Assembly (NCBI RefSeq): GCF_900156165.1
Contig: NZ_FTMY01000001.1
Coordinates: 248,001-312,000, forward strand
DNA length: 64,000 bases
Direction: 5' to 3'
Source: Pseudacidovorax sp. RU35E
Lineage (GTDB): Bacteria; Pseudomonadota; Gammaproteobacteria; Burkholderiales; Burkholderiaceae_C
The position numbers and the translations under genes are program-made. Numbering within the stretch: the first letter of the stretch is position 1; each line of letters begins with the position of its first letter. The notes under the pieces were generated by a model, which was not told the origin of the DNA, did no database searches, and saw nothing but the letters and a program-made list of their open reading frames with translations. Of this stretch, positions 54,789 through 63,957 are shown piece by piece.

Positions 54789-55313
54789 ATGGCCCTCTAC
54801 GAACTCGATGGCACCGCCCCCCAACTCGCCGAAGGTGCGTGGGTGGCCGACAGCGCTGAAGTGATGGGCAATGTGAGCCTGGCCGAGAACGCCAGCGTCT
54901 GGTTCGGCGCCGTGGTGCGGGGCGACACGGAGCACATCGCCATCGGCCGCAACAGCAACGTGCAGGACTTGTCGGTGCTGCACGCCGATATCGGCTGCCC
55001 CCTGACCATCGGCGAGAACGTGACCGTCGGCCATCAGGTCATGCTGCACGGTTGCACCATCGGCGACGGCTCGCTGATCGGAATCCAGGCGGTGGTCTTG
55101 AACAACGCCCGCATCGGCCGCAACTCCATCGTTGGTGCCGGCAGCGTGGTGACCGAGGGCAAGGAGTTCCCGGACAACTCGCTGATCATCGGCTCGCCGG
55201 CCAAGGTGGTGCGCACCCTGGACGATGCCGCCGCCGCCAAGCTGCGCCAGAGCGCGCAGCACTATGTGGACAACGCCCATCGCTTCGCGAAGGGCCTCAA
55301 AAAGATCGGCTGA
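54789..55313 (+). CDS. gamma-carbonic anhydrase family protein (YrdA-like)
   Basis: A 174-residue left-handed beta-helix protein built from hexapeptide repeats (VMGNVSLAENASVWFGAVV and following). The metal-site histidines are in SVLHADIG and VGHQVMLHGCTIGDG. Relatives form trimers and bind zinc or iron; many have weak or no carbonic anhydrase activity. It precedes hslO by 48 bp on the same strand and may be co-transcribed with it. Confidence 0.92.
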   Translation: MALYELDGTAPQLAEGAWVADSAEVMGNVSLAENASVWFGAVVRGDTEHIAIGRNSNVQDLSVLHADIGCPLTIGENVTVGHQVMLHGCTIGDGSLIGIQAVVLNNARIGRNSIVGAGSVVTEGKEFPDNSLIIGSPAKVVRTLDDAAAAKLRQSAQHYVDNAHRFAKGLKKIG

Positions 55314-55361
55314 TCCCTCCCGGTGCGTGGCGCCGGGCACGTCGGCCGAGGAAAGCAACCC

Positions 55362-56348
55362 TTGAGCGAACTACACACCTTCCTCTTCGACGGCCTGCCG
55401 GTGCGCGGCATGATCGTGCGCCTGGACAGCGCCTGGCAGGAGATCCTGTCGCGCCGCGCCGCCAATACCCAGACCGGCCCCTACGCGCCGCCCGTGGCTG
55501 AACTGCTGGGCGAGATGACCGCCGCCGCCACGCTGATGCAGGCCAACATCAAGTTCAAGGGTTCCCTGATCCTCCAGATCTTCGGCGACGGTCCGGTCAA
55601 GGTGGCCGTGGCCGAAGCACAGCCCGACCTGAGCCTGCGCGCAACGGCCAGCGTGGTGGGCGAGGTTCCGCCCGGCGTCGGGCTGGCCGACCTGGTGAAC
55701 GTGGGCAACAAGGGGCGCTGCGCCATCACCCTCGACCCCAAGGAACGCCTGCCCGGGCAGCAGCCCTACCAGGGCGTGGTGCCTTTGTTCGGCGATCGTG
55801 GCGAGCGCCTGGGCAAACTGTCCGACGTGCTGCAGCACTACATGCTGCAGAGCGAGCAGTTGGACACCACGCTGGTCCTGGCCGCCGACCAGCGGGTCGC
55901 GGCTGGCCTGCTGATCCAGCGCCTGCCGATGGCGGGCGAGGGCAATCTGTCCGGCAGCGATGCGGCCCGTGACGAGGATGAGATCGGCCGCAACGAAGAC
56001 TACAACCGCATCGCCACGCTCGCGAGCAGTCTGACGCGCAACGAATTGCTGTCGCTCGACATCGAGACCATCCTTCGGCGTCTGTTCTGGGAGGAGCGGC
56101 TGCTGCGCTTTGCGCCGCGCGACGGGATGCTGGGCCCGCGCTTCGCGTGTACCTGCAGCCGTGACCGCGTGGCCAGCATGATCCGTAGCCTGGGTCGCGA
56201 CGAAGCGGAGGACATCCTGGCCGAGCAGGGCCGCATCGAGGTCGGATGCGATTTTTGCGGTCAGCAGTACCGATTCGATTCGGTCGACACGGCGCAGATC
56301 TTCGCCGGCCGGGACGGTCAGGTGCCCGGCAGTTCGGTCGTTCAGTAA
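55362..56348 (+). CDS. hslO: redox-regulated chaperone Hsp33
   Basis: Holdase chaperone activated by oxidative stress through zinc release and disulfide formation. 328 residues. The start is TTG 55362 (MSELHTFLFDGLPVRG), supported by GAGGAAAG at good spacing; GTG 55323 is the only upstream alternative. The C-terminal redox switch reads FACTCSRDR and VGCDFCGQQY (CxC and CxxC). The folded core contains FGDRGERLGKLSDVLQHYMLQSEQL, given here as FGDRGERLG to YMLQSEQL. The gap 56349-56533 behind it holds a palindromic site. Confidence 0.93.
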   Translation: MSELHTFLFDGLPVRGMIVRLDSAWQEILSRRAANTQTGPYAPPVAELLGEMTAAATLMQANIKFKGSLILQIFGDGPVKVAVAEAQPDLSLRATASVVGEVPPGVGLADLVNVGNKGRCAITLDPKERLPGQQPYQGVVPLFGDRGERLGKLSDVLQHYMLQSEQLDTTLVLAADQRVAAGLLIQRLPMAGEGNLSGSDAARDEDEIGRNEDYNRIATLASSLTRNELLSLDIETILRRLFWEERLLRFAPRDGMLGPRFACTCSRDRVASMIRSLGRDEAEDILAEQGRIEVGCDFCGQQYRFDSVDTAQIFAGRDGQVPGSSVVQ

Positions 56349-56438
56349 GCGTGCTGCCTGCGTGCCCGTCATCGCCGGGTGCGCGCCTGAGTGTGATTCA
56401 CGCCACAACGTTCTTGATGGAATGCCCCGGATTGGCGA

Positions 56439-56460
56439 TCTTGTGTCACAAGACTTGACG
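56439..56460 (+). promoter_or_regulatory. 15-bp palindrome adjoining a -35 element
   Basis: TCTTGTGTCACAAGA (56439-56453) is a perfect 7-1-7 inverted repeat. One base later TTGACG (56455-56460) resembles a -35; the -10 at the matching distance (GACGAT) is weak. It lies 74-95 bp before the lysine-rich secreted protein gene. The arrangement suggests an operator for an unidentified regulator. Confidence 0.4.
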
Positions 56461-56533
56461 CTTTTGTAAGGCAGTTCGACGATGGAGCGTCGGCCTTCGA
56501 TGGCCGGCGTCAATCAACTTTGTCGAGGACGAA

Positions 56534-56893
56534 ATGAACACCAAGAACCTCTTTGCGGCAACTGCAGCCCTGGCCGTCGCGCTTCTGGCCACCACCCCTG
56601 CCATGGCCGACGATCCGACCAAGGAACCGCCGACGCCTGCAGCGAAGAAGACGACCAAGGCTGAGCGCGCTGCCGCTCGCCAGAAGCGCAAGACCGAGAT
56701 GACCGCTGCTGAGAAGAGCGGCACGGCACCCACCGGTGGCGAGGCCACCCCTCCGGAGAAGATGACCAAGGCCGTCGGCGGCACCAAGGAGTCGCGCAAG
56801 GCCGAACGTGCCAAGAAGCGCCAGGAAATGGCTGCCGCCAACAAGGCCGGCGCCATCCAGGCTCCCACGGAAGCTGGCGAACCGAAGAAGTGA
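56534..56893 (+). CDS. secreted Lys/Ala-rich protein with internal repeat, hypothetical
   Basis: A 119-residue protein with a clear signal peptide (cleavage after AMA25). The mature 94 residues have no cysteine and almost no aromatic residue. Two similar units are visible, TKAERAAARQKRKTEMTAA and RKAERAKKRQEMAAANKAG, each basic and helical, joined by a Gly/Thr/Pro-rich stretch. It looks intrinsically disordered. It may bind nucleic acid or anionic envelope polymers (inference). Ribosome site GAGGAC before ATG. The phospholipase gene starts 65 bp downstream. Confidence 0.68.
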   Translation: MNTKNLFAATAALAVALLATTPAMADDPTKEPPTPAAKKTTKAERAAARQKRKTEMTAAEKSGTAPTGGEATPPEKMTKAVGGTKESRKAERAKKRQEMAAANKAGAIQAPTEAGEPKK

Positions 56894-56958
56894 TCGGCCG
56901 GCGCTGAGTGTTGCAAACGCGTGCCGCCCCCGCGGTACGCGGTGGCTTCGCCGCCGCG

Positions 56959-58542
56959 ATGCACGGCCCGGGGTTCCAGTGGCTGGTCCGATGCCTGTGG
57001 CTCGGGCTGGCGCTGGGGCTGACGGCCTGTGCGAGCCTGCCGCCTCCTGCCGCCGCGACGTCGTCCATCGCGGCGAAGGACATTACCGCGACGCCCCTTG
57101 CGCGCGTTGCGACGGACAGCCTGCCTGCCGAGGCACGGGCTCGCGGGCAGTCCGGCTTTCTGCTCATGCCCGAGGGGCCCACTGCCCTCAACGCGCGCAT
57201 CGCACTCATCCGGGCGGCGCGCAAGACGCTCGATGCCCAGTACTACATCCTGCAGGATGACGCGACTGGCCTGCTTTTTCTGAGCGAACTGCTCGACGCC
57301 TCGCGGCGAGGCGTGCGCGTGCGACTGCTGGTCGACGACCTCTATACCCCGGGCAAAGACGCACTGTTCGCCGCGCTGGCCTCCCAACCGAATTTCGAGT
57401 TGCGCCTGTTCAATCCTCTGGCGGTGCGCAGCGGACCGCTGGCCTGGCGGCTCGCCCTGTCGTTGGGCGATCTGAGGCGTGTCAATCGCCGCATGCACAA
57501 CAAGCTGCTGGTGGCGGACAACAGCTTCGCCATCACGGGCGGCCGCAATATCGCCGACGAGTACTTCATGCGCAGCGACCAGGCCAACTTCGTGGACATG
57601 GACCTGCTGGCTGCCGGCCCTGTGGTGCCGTCGCTCTCGGACAGCTTCGACGATTTCTGGAACAGCCGTCAGGTGCGCTCCATCGGCAGCCTGGTGGACC
57701 TGCCGCCGAACGATGAGCGGACCCGCCGCCTGCTGGCCGAACGCTGTGAAGAGCGCCGCGACCTGCTGCCTGAGGCCGCCACCGACGTGCTCGGCCATCC
57801 GCCGGTGAGCGAGCAACTGGCGAATGGCCGATTGCAACTGACCGTGGGTGACGGGCGCGCAGTGTCGGACGTGCCGGAGAAGATCACCTACGACGACCCC
57901 GAGGCGAGCTTCGCCGACAGCGTGAGTCAGCGCACCATCGCCATGCTCTACGGCGCGCGGCGCGAGGTGCTCATGGTGTCGCCCTATTTCGTGCCGGGCG
58001 AGGCAGGGCTGGCGCTGCTGCAGCAGCAGGCGGCGCGCGGCGTGCAGGTGCTGGTGTTCACCAATTCGCTCGACGCCACGGACGAGACGCTCGTGTACTC
58101 GGGCTATGCCCGCTACCGGTTGGCCATGCTCAAGGCTGGCGTGAAAGTCTTCGAACTGGGCTCGCGTCTGGTCCCGAAGGAGCGTCGATTGGGCGAGTTC
58201 AAGAGTTCGACCGCGCGCCTGCATGCCAAGGTCATGCTGGTGGACCGCGAACGCGTGTTCATCGGCTCGATGAACCTGGACGGCCGCTCGGCGCGCCTCA
58301 ACACCGAGGTCGGCGTCATCATCGAAAGTCCAGCGCTCCTGGCGCAATTCACCGCACTGATGCCGGTGCGCGAACTGGGGGCCTACGAGCTGCGCCTGCG
58401 CAAGGACGACGACGGCTTGCAGTGGATCGAACACCATCCTGACGGCACGCAATCCGTGCTCGATGAGGAGCCGGGCGTCAACGTCATCGACCGCGTACGC
58501 GACTGGCTGCTGCTGAAACTGCTGCCCGAAGACCTGTTGTGA
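56959..58542 (+). CDS. phospholipase D-family lipoprotein (cardiolipin synthase-like)
   Basis: A 527-residue exported protein with two HKD catalytic motifs: HNKLLVADNSFAITGGRN at about residue 180 and HAKVMLVDRERVFIGSMN at about residue 420. Lipobox LTAC (Cys24) follows ATG 56959; GTG 56908 would add 17 residues. Length and two-HKD layout resemble ClsC/YmdC-type cardiolipin synthases, though the lipid anchor suggests periplasmic action on phospholipids. The gene converges with the 58558-59547 gene, 15 bp apart. Confidence 0.88.
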   Translation: MHGPGFQWLVRCLWLGLALGLTACASLPPPAAATSSIAAKDITATPLARVATDSLPAEARARGQSGFLLMPEGPTALNARIALIRAARKTLDAQYYILQDDATGLLFLSELLDASRRGVRVRLLVDDLYTPGKDALFAALASQPNFELRLFNPLAVRSGPLAWRLALSLGDLRRVNRRMHNKLLVADNSFAITGGRNIADEYFMRSDQANFVDMDLLAAGPVVPSLSDSFDDFWNSRQVRSIGSLVDLPPNDERTRRLLAERCEERRDLLPEAATDVLGHPPVSEQLANGRLQLTVGDGRAVSDVPEKITYDDPEASFADSVSQRTIAMLYGARREVLMVSPYFVPGEAGLALLQQQAARGVQVLVFTNSLDATDETLVYSGYARYRLAMLKAGVKVFELGSRLVPKERRLGEFKSSTARLHAKVMLVDRERVFIGSMNLDGRSARLNTEVGVIIESPALLAQFTALMPVRELGAYELRLRKDDDGLQWIEHHPDGTQSVLDEEPGVNVIDRVRDWLLLKLLPEDLL

Positions 58543-58557
58543 ATCGGTGCTGGGCCT

Positions 58558-59547
58558 TCAGCGTTCGAAGGCGCGATAGCGGATGTCGGGCGCGCTGGTG
58601 TTGTGCCGCGAAGGTTCGCTGCGGCCGAAGCGCACATCGCTCACGCCGACCGCGCGCTGGAAGTCCGGCAGCGCCTGCACCTCTGGCGTGGCCTTGGTTG
58701 CACCGCCCAGCCAGCGGACCTCGCTCATGTCGGCGTTGTCCGTCGCGACGTACATCGATCGCAGCACCGAGAAGGGCTGCAGACCGCGCACGGGTCGGGA
58801 AAAGCGTACCTCCAGCGCCGTTCTCTCCCGGCTGACCTCGGCGAGGCGGATGCGCGCGGCGCCGCCGCCAGCGAAGCTCAGTTCAAAACGGACGTCGGGC
58901 TGCGTGTGGATGCGGATATCGCGGATGTTGACCACGGGTCGGCCTTCCTGCCGTACAGGGCCCAGCAGCATCGACGACCCATACACGCCGTCATTGAAGC
59001 GGGCCAATGGCAGCGGCTTGATGCGCCAATAGCCGTCGGCGGGGTACATCACCAGCGCCTCCTTCATTTGGCCGTCGATTCGCCGGAAGACCTGGATCAT
59101 GTGGAAGCCGCGGTCGCGTCGGCCGTCGACCTCGACCGGCACCTGTTGGGGCCGCCAGAACACGGGCAGCGTCATGCCCACGATGCGCCAATCGGCATCC
59201 TCGTGCAGCGTGACCGTGCGCGGCTCGAAGCGGTGCTTGGGATCCGTCGGATGATCGCCTCCATCGAAGTTGCAGCCCGAGAAGTCGGGGGCGGTCGTGT
59301 CCTGTGCGATGCGCTCGATGTAGGCGGGTTGCAGGGCTTCCACGACGAAGCGCCTGACCCCACCGCGCAACAGCAACGACACGTTGTCTTCCTCGGCGCA
59401 GCGGGTGACTTTGGTCTGGTTCTCGACGGTCACCGTGGCCGGCGCGGCATGGGCCGCGGCTGTCGCCCCGAGCCAGAGCAGGCAGGACGCGGCACAGGCT
59501 GCAAGCGCGCGATGAAGGCGCGAGGAAACGGATGTCGAAAGGTGCAT
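58558..59547 (-). CDS. exported hypothetical protein, beta-rich
   Basis: A 329-residue periplasmic protein with a signal peptide (cleavage near AHA34). The mature part is rich in short beta-strand patterns, Arg and Val, with two cysteines (VTRCAEEDN and FSGCNFDGG) that may pair. I recognise no domain. It starts 7 bp after the stop of the 59555-60199 gene and is surely co-transcribed with it, downstream of ftsB. It may be the last gene of the eno-ftsB run. Confidence 0.7.
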   Translation of the reverse strand: MHLSTSVSSRLHRALAACAASCLLWLGATAAAHAAPATVTVENQTKVTRCAEEDNVSLLLRGGVRRFVVEALQPAYIERIAQDTTAPDFSGCNFDGGDHPTDPKHRFEPRTVTLHEDADWRIVGMTLPVFWRPQQVPVEVDGRRDRGFHMIQVFRRIDGQMKEALVMYPADGYWRIKPLPLARFNDGVYGSSMLLGPVRQEGRPVVNIRDIRIHTQPDVRFELSFAGGGAARIRLAEVSRERTALEVRFSRPVRGLQPFSVLRSMYVATDNADMSEVRWLGGATKATPEVQALPDFQRAVGVSDVRFGRSEPSRHNTSAPDIRYRAFER

Positions 59548-59554
59548 GGGTTTG

Positions 59555-60199
59555 TCAGCCGGTGGCGGGCGTCTGCCGCGCAGCGAGCAGGTCGGTGAAC
59601 AGGCGATGCTCGCAGTCAGGGTCGGAGCAACGCTCGCAGTTCCATGCCGCAACGCCGAGCCGGCGCGGTGGCGTCGAGGTCTCGTCCGGTGCATCCAGTC
59701 CCGACCGCAGCGCCGACCATGCCCGCGCCAAGCGCTGCACGTCGTCATGCCCGTGGATGATGGTGCAGGACAGGCCCGCGGTGATGAAGGCTGCGCGCAG
59801 TTGGTAATCGACGGCCCGTGACGCGCGGCTGTCAGCGTTCGAGGGCGCCAGAAGCAGGGTGAAGGCATGGCCGCGCTCGGCGCTGACCAGGGCTGCAGGC
59901 CAGTCGTCGGCGGGTACGGCCCCTTCGGCCAGCAGCCCCACAGGGCTCTGGGATGCCACCACGAGCGCTCGCTGCCGCGCGATGTCGATCCGAAGCCGCC
60001 AGTGATGGGCCAGCGCCGTCAGGTCTGCACGAGCGGGATGCGATGCGAGCGTGGAGGCCGCCGCTCCAGCAGCCAGCGACATCGCCGGCACGCCGCACTG
60101 GTTGATCCGCCGGGCCAACACGTCGGCCAGGGCTTGCCGCTGTGCGGCCGACGCGCCCCAGATGGCAATCACGCTGCCGAGGCCGAGGCGCGGTGTCAT
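59555..60199 (-). CDS. P-loop-like protein with degenerate Walker A and C-terminal Cys cluster
   Basis: A 214-residue protein of uncertain family. The first strand and loop GSVIAIWGASAAQRQALADVL occupies the place of a Walker A but lacks GxxxxGK[ST]; Lys/Thr are replaced by Arg21/Gln22. Later segments (RALVVASQSP, HAFTLLLAPS, LRAAFITAGLSCTIIHG) follow the order of NadR-like ATPases as I remember them. The C-terminus has WNCERCSDPDCEHRLF, a probable zinc site. It may be a pseudo-kinase or non-nucleotide-binding relative. It lies 47 bp after ftsB. Confidence 0.6.
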   Translation of the reverse strand: MTPRLGLGSVIAIWGASAAQRQALADVLARRINQCGVPAMSLAAGAAASTLASHPARADLTALAHHWRLRIDIARQRALVVASQSPVGLLAEGAVPADDWPAALVSAERGHAFTLLLAPSNADSRASRAVDYQLRAAFITAGLSCTIIHGHDDVQRLARAWSALRSGLDAPDETSTPPRRLGVAAWNCERCSDPDCEHRLFTDLLAARQTPATG

Positions 60200-60246
60200 G
60201 GAGGCCGGCTGGCGCGTGAACGCAGAGCGGGGAAGGGCGCCGGCGC

Positions 60247-60525
60247 CTAACGAGCGATCTGCACCAGGATCTCGTTGGGCTTGACCATGCCCAGCTCCTG
60301 CCGCGCCCGCTCCTCGGCCATCTCGATGCCTTCCTTGAGGTCATTCACCTCGGACTCGAGCCGTTCGTTGGTGTGCTGGGCGCGAAGGTTGGCGGCTTTC
60401 TGGTCTTCCAGGTTCTTTCGCAGCTTGGCGACGTCCGGAAGGCTGCCGCGGCCTGTCCACAGCTGGAGCTGCAACAGGCCAAGCACACACAGAAGGACCG
60501 CCGGGACGACGAGACGCGCGCGCAT
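60247..60525 (-). CDS. ftsB: cell division protein FtsB
   Basis: Bitopic divisome protein that joins FtsL and FtsQ and helps activate septal peptidoglycan synthesis. 92 residues: one N-terminal membrane helix (VVPAVLLCVLGLLQLQLW), then a coiled coil (LPDVAKLRKNLEDQKAANL onward to about residue 70), then the conserved end ARQELGMVKPNEILVQI. It follows eno by 65 bp, the standard eno-ftsB arrangement of Proteobacteria. Confidence 0.94.
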   Translation of the reverse strand: MRARLVVPAVLLCVLGLLQLQLWTGRGSLPDVAKLRKNLEDQKAANLRAQHTNERLESEVNDLKEGIEMAEERARQELGMVKPNEILVQIAR

Positions 60526-60590
60526 CGTTCCTCAGCCGCCCCGTGCAGATGCCGTCGCCGGCGAGGCGCCAGCACTGGAAGACCGGCGCA

Positions 60591-61877
<1,287 letters not shown>

Positions 61878-61930
61878 TCAGGGTTCTCCGGTTTTTTAAA
61901 ATCGGTTCAGGAAGACGGGGTGCGAAGGCT

Positions 61931-62221
61931 TCAGACGCCTTCGACGGCGATCATGTTCATGATCGCGGCGCCGGCACGCGCTTCGCGTGCCTTCTTGTAT
62001 TCGGGCGTCTCGTAGAAGGCCTTGGCTTTCTCGAAAGTCGCGAACTTGAGCAGCACCACGCGCTTGGGCTGCCAGGTGCCTTCGAGCGGCTCGACCTGCC
62101 CGCCACGCACGCAGACCTCGGCACCATGCGCCTGCATGGCGGCGGAGGACCACTTCTTGTATTCCTCGTACTGCGTCGGGTTGGTGACTTCGACGTGGGC
62201 GATGACGTAGCCGCTGGGCAT
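61931..62221 (-). CDS. DUF1330 protein
   Basis: A 96-residue dimeric alpha/beta-barrel-type protein. Family features: GYVIAHVEVTNPTQYEEYKKW at the N-terminus, given by its ends (GYVIAHVEV, YEEYKKW), VVLLKFATFEKAKAFYETPEYK and the end AREARAGAAIMNMIAVEGV (ends ARAGA, IAVEGV). The molecular role of DUF1330 is not established. It lies between hepT (14 bp) and eno (53 bp) on the same strand. Confidence 0.9.
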   Translation of the reverse strand: MPSGYVIAHVEVTNPTQYEEYKKWSSAAMQAHGAEVCVRGGQVEPLEGTWQPKRVVLLKFATFEKAKAFYETPEYKKAREARAGAAIMNMIAVEGV

Positions 62222-62235
62222 GTTGCAGGGGTCTT

Positions 62236-62664
62236 TCAGTTCGAATCGGGGAATTGGCGTGACAGCAGCAGGCCGGCGAAGCGCAGCAGCCCGTCCAGCT
62301 CGTGCCGGATGACAGCGACCACGATGGCCACATCCAGGCTCTGGTACTCGTGGACCGCGATGTTACGAAAGCCGACCATGCGACCGAGCACGGCCGCCAG
62401 GTCGGCGTCGATAACGCCCTCTTGCTGCAGTGTTGCAAACACCTCGCGCGCACTGCCCGGCAACGCCCAGCCCTGGGCCGCGATCACCATGTTGCCCATG
62501 TCGATCGCCAGTTCGCAGGCACGTTGCACGTTGAGGATGGCAGCGTCCTGACGAGAGAAGTCGGTCATGAAGTCTGCCGCTGCAGCCAGCTCTTCGCGGG
62601 CGCGGCGCACACAGCGCTCGAGACGGGCGCTCTTCTGCGCCAGTGCGTCGGCCAGAGCTGTCAT
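62236..62664 (-). CDS. hepT: HEPN-domain toxin HepT
   Basis: A 142-residue all-helical HEPN protein. The RNase motif RX4HXY is present as Arg100-NIAV-His105-E-Tyr107 (GFRNIAVHEYQSL). In the studied HepT/MntA system the toxin cleaves RNA and is silenced when MntA adds AMP groups to the motif tyrosine. Start ATG 62664 overlaps the mntA stop as ATGA, so the two proteins are made together. It is followed 14 bp later by DUF1330 and then eno. All motif residues are intact, so it is probably active. Confidence 0.88.
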   Translation of the reverse strand: MTALADALAQKSARLERCVRRAREELAAAADFMTDFSRQDAAILNVQRACELAIDMGNMVIAAQGWALPGSAREVFATLQQEGVIDADLAAVLGRMVGFRNIAVHEYQSLDVAIVVAVIRHELDGLLRFAGLLLSRQFPDSN

Positions 62665-63080
62665 GGACGCACTTCTCCGGCGCGAACGAGTCGATGGGCC
62701 AGTTGTTTCACCATCGGCTGCCTCCATGCCTGCATGTGCTGGTACTCGCTGAGCACGAATGCGCAATAGCCCGTCAGCGCCACCGGGTCCAGGCTGAAGA
62801 GGAGGCGGCCGGTCGCCAGAACCTGGTGCTGCATCACGGTGGACAGGCGTCGGAAGTCCAGCAGATCCACGTCTGCGCCAAACTGCGCTGCGATTTGTTC
62901 AGCGGCTTCCCACCGCATCTCGGGGGACAAGGGGGCCGCCAGATCCACTGCGATGTCCAGATCGCTGTCGGGGCCGAAGCGCCCAGAAGCTGCGCTGCCG
63001 AAAAGCCAGGCAGCCCGCGCATGCGGCAGCGCAGCGCGCAGCGCGTCGACGATCCGGTCCTGGCTGGGCGGCAGGCTCAT
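62661..63080 (-). CDS. mntA: MNT-domain antitoxin MntA (minimal nucleotidyltransferase)
   Basis: A 139-residue protein with an N-terminal nucleotidyltransferase domain. The catalytic GSX10DXD motif reads Gly28-Ser29 ... Asp40-Leu-Asp42 ([20 protein letters not shown]), with a third carboxylate at about Asp72 in VDLLDF. In characterised systems it AMPylates the HepT toxin, a type VII antitoxin mechanism. The C-terminal ~45 residues are helical. Its ATG overlaps the kdsA stop as ATGA and its own stop overlaps the hepT start. Confidence 0.88.
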   Translation of the reverse strand: MSLPPSQDRIVDALRAALPHARAAWLFGSAASGRFGPDSDLDIAVDLAAPLSPEMRWEAAEQIAAQFGADVDLLDFRRLSTVMQHQVLATGRLLFSLDPVALTGYCAFVLSEYQHMQAWRQPMVKQLAHRLVRAGEVRP

Positions 63081-63934
63081 GCGCAGAAGCTGTCTTCCAG
63101 GAAGCCGTTTTTCTTGGTGATGCGGTCGAGTTCGACCAGCGTCTCGAGCAGCGCCTTCATGTGCTTGAGCGGCACGGCGTTGGGGCCGTCGGACAGCGCG
63201 TTCCTGGGGTCGGGGTGCGTCTCCATGAAGAGGCCTGCCACGCCCACGGCCACCGCCGCGCGCGAGAGCACGGGCACGAACTCGCGCTGGCCGCCCGAGC
63301 TGGTGCCCTGGCCGCCCGGCAGCTGCACCGAATGCGTGGCGTCGAACACCACCGGTGCGCCGGTCTCGCGCATGATCGCCAGGCCGCGCATGTCGCTGAC
63401 CAGGTTGTTGTAGCCGAAGCTCGCGCCGCGCTCGCAGGCGAGGAAGTTGTCTTCAGGCAGGCCCTTCTCGCGGGCGGCCGCGCGCGCCTTGTCGATCACG
63501 TTCTTCATGTCGTGCGGCGCGAGGAACTGGCCCTTCTTGATGTTCACCGGCTTGCCCGACTGGGCGGCGGCGCGGATGAAATCGGTCTGGCGGCACAGGA
63601 AGGCGGGCGTCTGCAGCACATCGACCACCTGGGCGGCCTCGGCGATGTCCTCTTCGGAATGCACGTCGGTCAGCACCGGCACGCCCAGTTCCTGCTTGAG
63701 CTTGGCCAGGATGGCCAGGCCCTTCTCGCGACCTGGGCCGCGAAAGCTGGTGCCCGAGGAGCGGTTGGCCTTGTCGAAGCTGCTCTTGAAGATGAAGGGA
63801 ATGCCCAGCGCGCTGGTGATTTCCTTCAGCTGGCCGGCCGTGTCCATCTGCAGTTGCTCGGACTCGACTACGCAGGGCCCTGCGATCAGGAAGAAGGGCT
63901 GCTGGAGCCCGACGTCGAAGCCACACAGTTTCAT
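63077..63934 (-). CDS. kdsA: 3-deoxy-8-phosphooctulonate synthase (Kdo-8-P synthase)
   Basis: Condenses phosphoenolpyruvate and arabinose 5-phosphate to Kdo-8-phosphate for lipopolysaccharide. 285 residues. Motifs: [71 protein letters not shown], and [15 protein letters not shown]. The metal-type position reads AGPCVVE (Cys present), as in metal-dependent enzymes, although a distal site check is needed. It lies 23 bp behind pyrG and its stop overlaps mntA. Essential in most Gram-negatives. Confidence 0.97.
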   Translation of the reverse strand: MKLCGFDVGLQQPFFLIAGPCVVESEQLQMDTAGQLKEITSALGIPFIFKSSFDKANRSSGTSFRGPGREKGLAILAKLKQELGVPVLTDVHSEEDIAEAAQVVDVLQTPAFLCRQTDFIRAAAQSGKPVNIKKGQFLAPHDMKNVIDKARAAAREKGLPEDNFLACERGASFGYNNLVSDMRGLAIMRETGAPVVFDATHSVQLPGGQGTSSGGQREFVPVLSRAAVAVGVAGLFMETHPDPRNALSDGPNAVPLKHMKALLETLVELDRITKKNGFLEDSFCA

Positions 63935-63957
63935 GCTTGCTCCTTGGCGCCGGCCGC

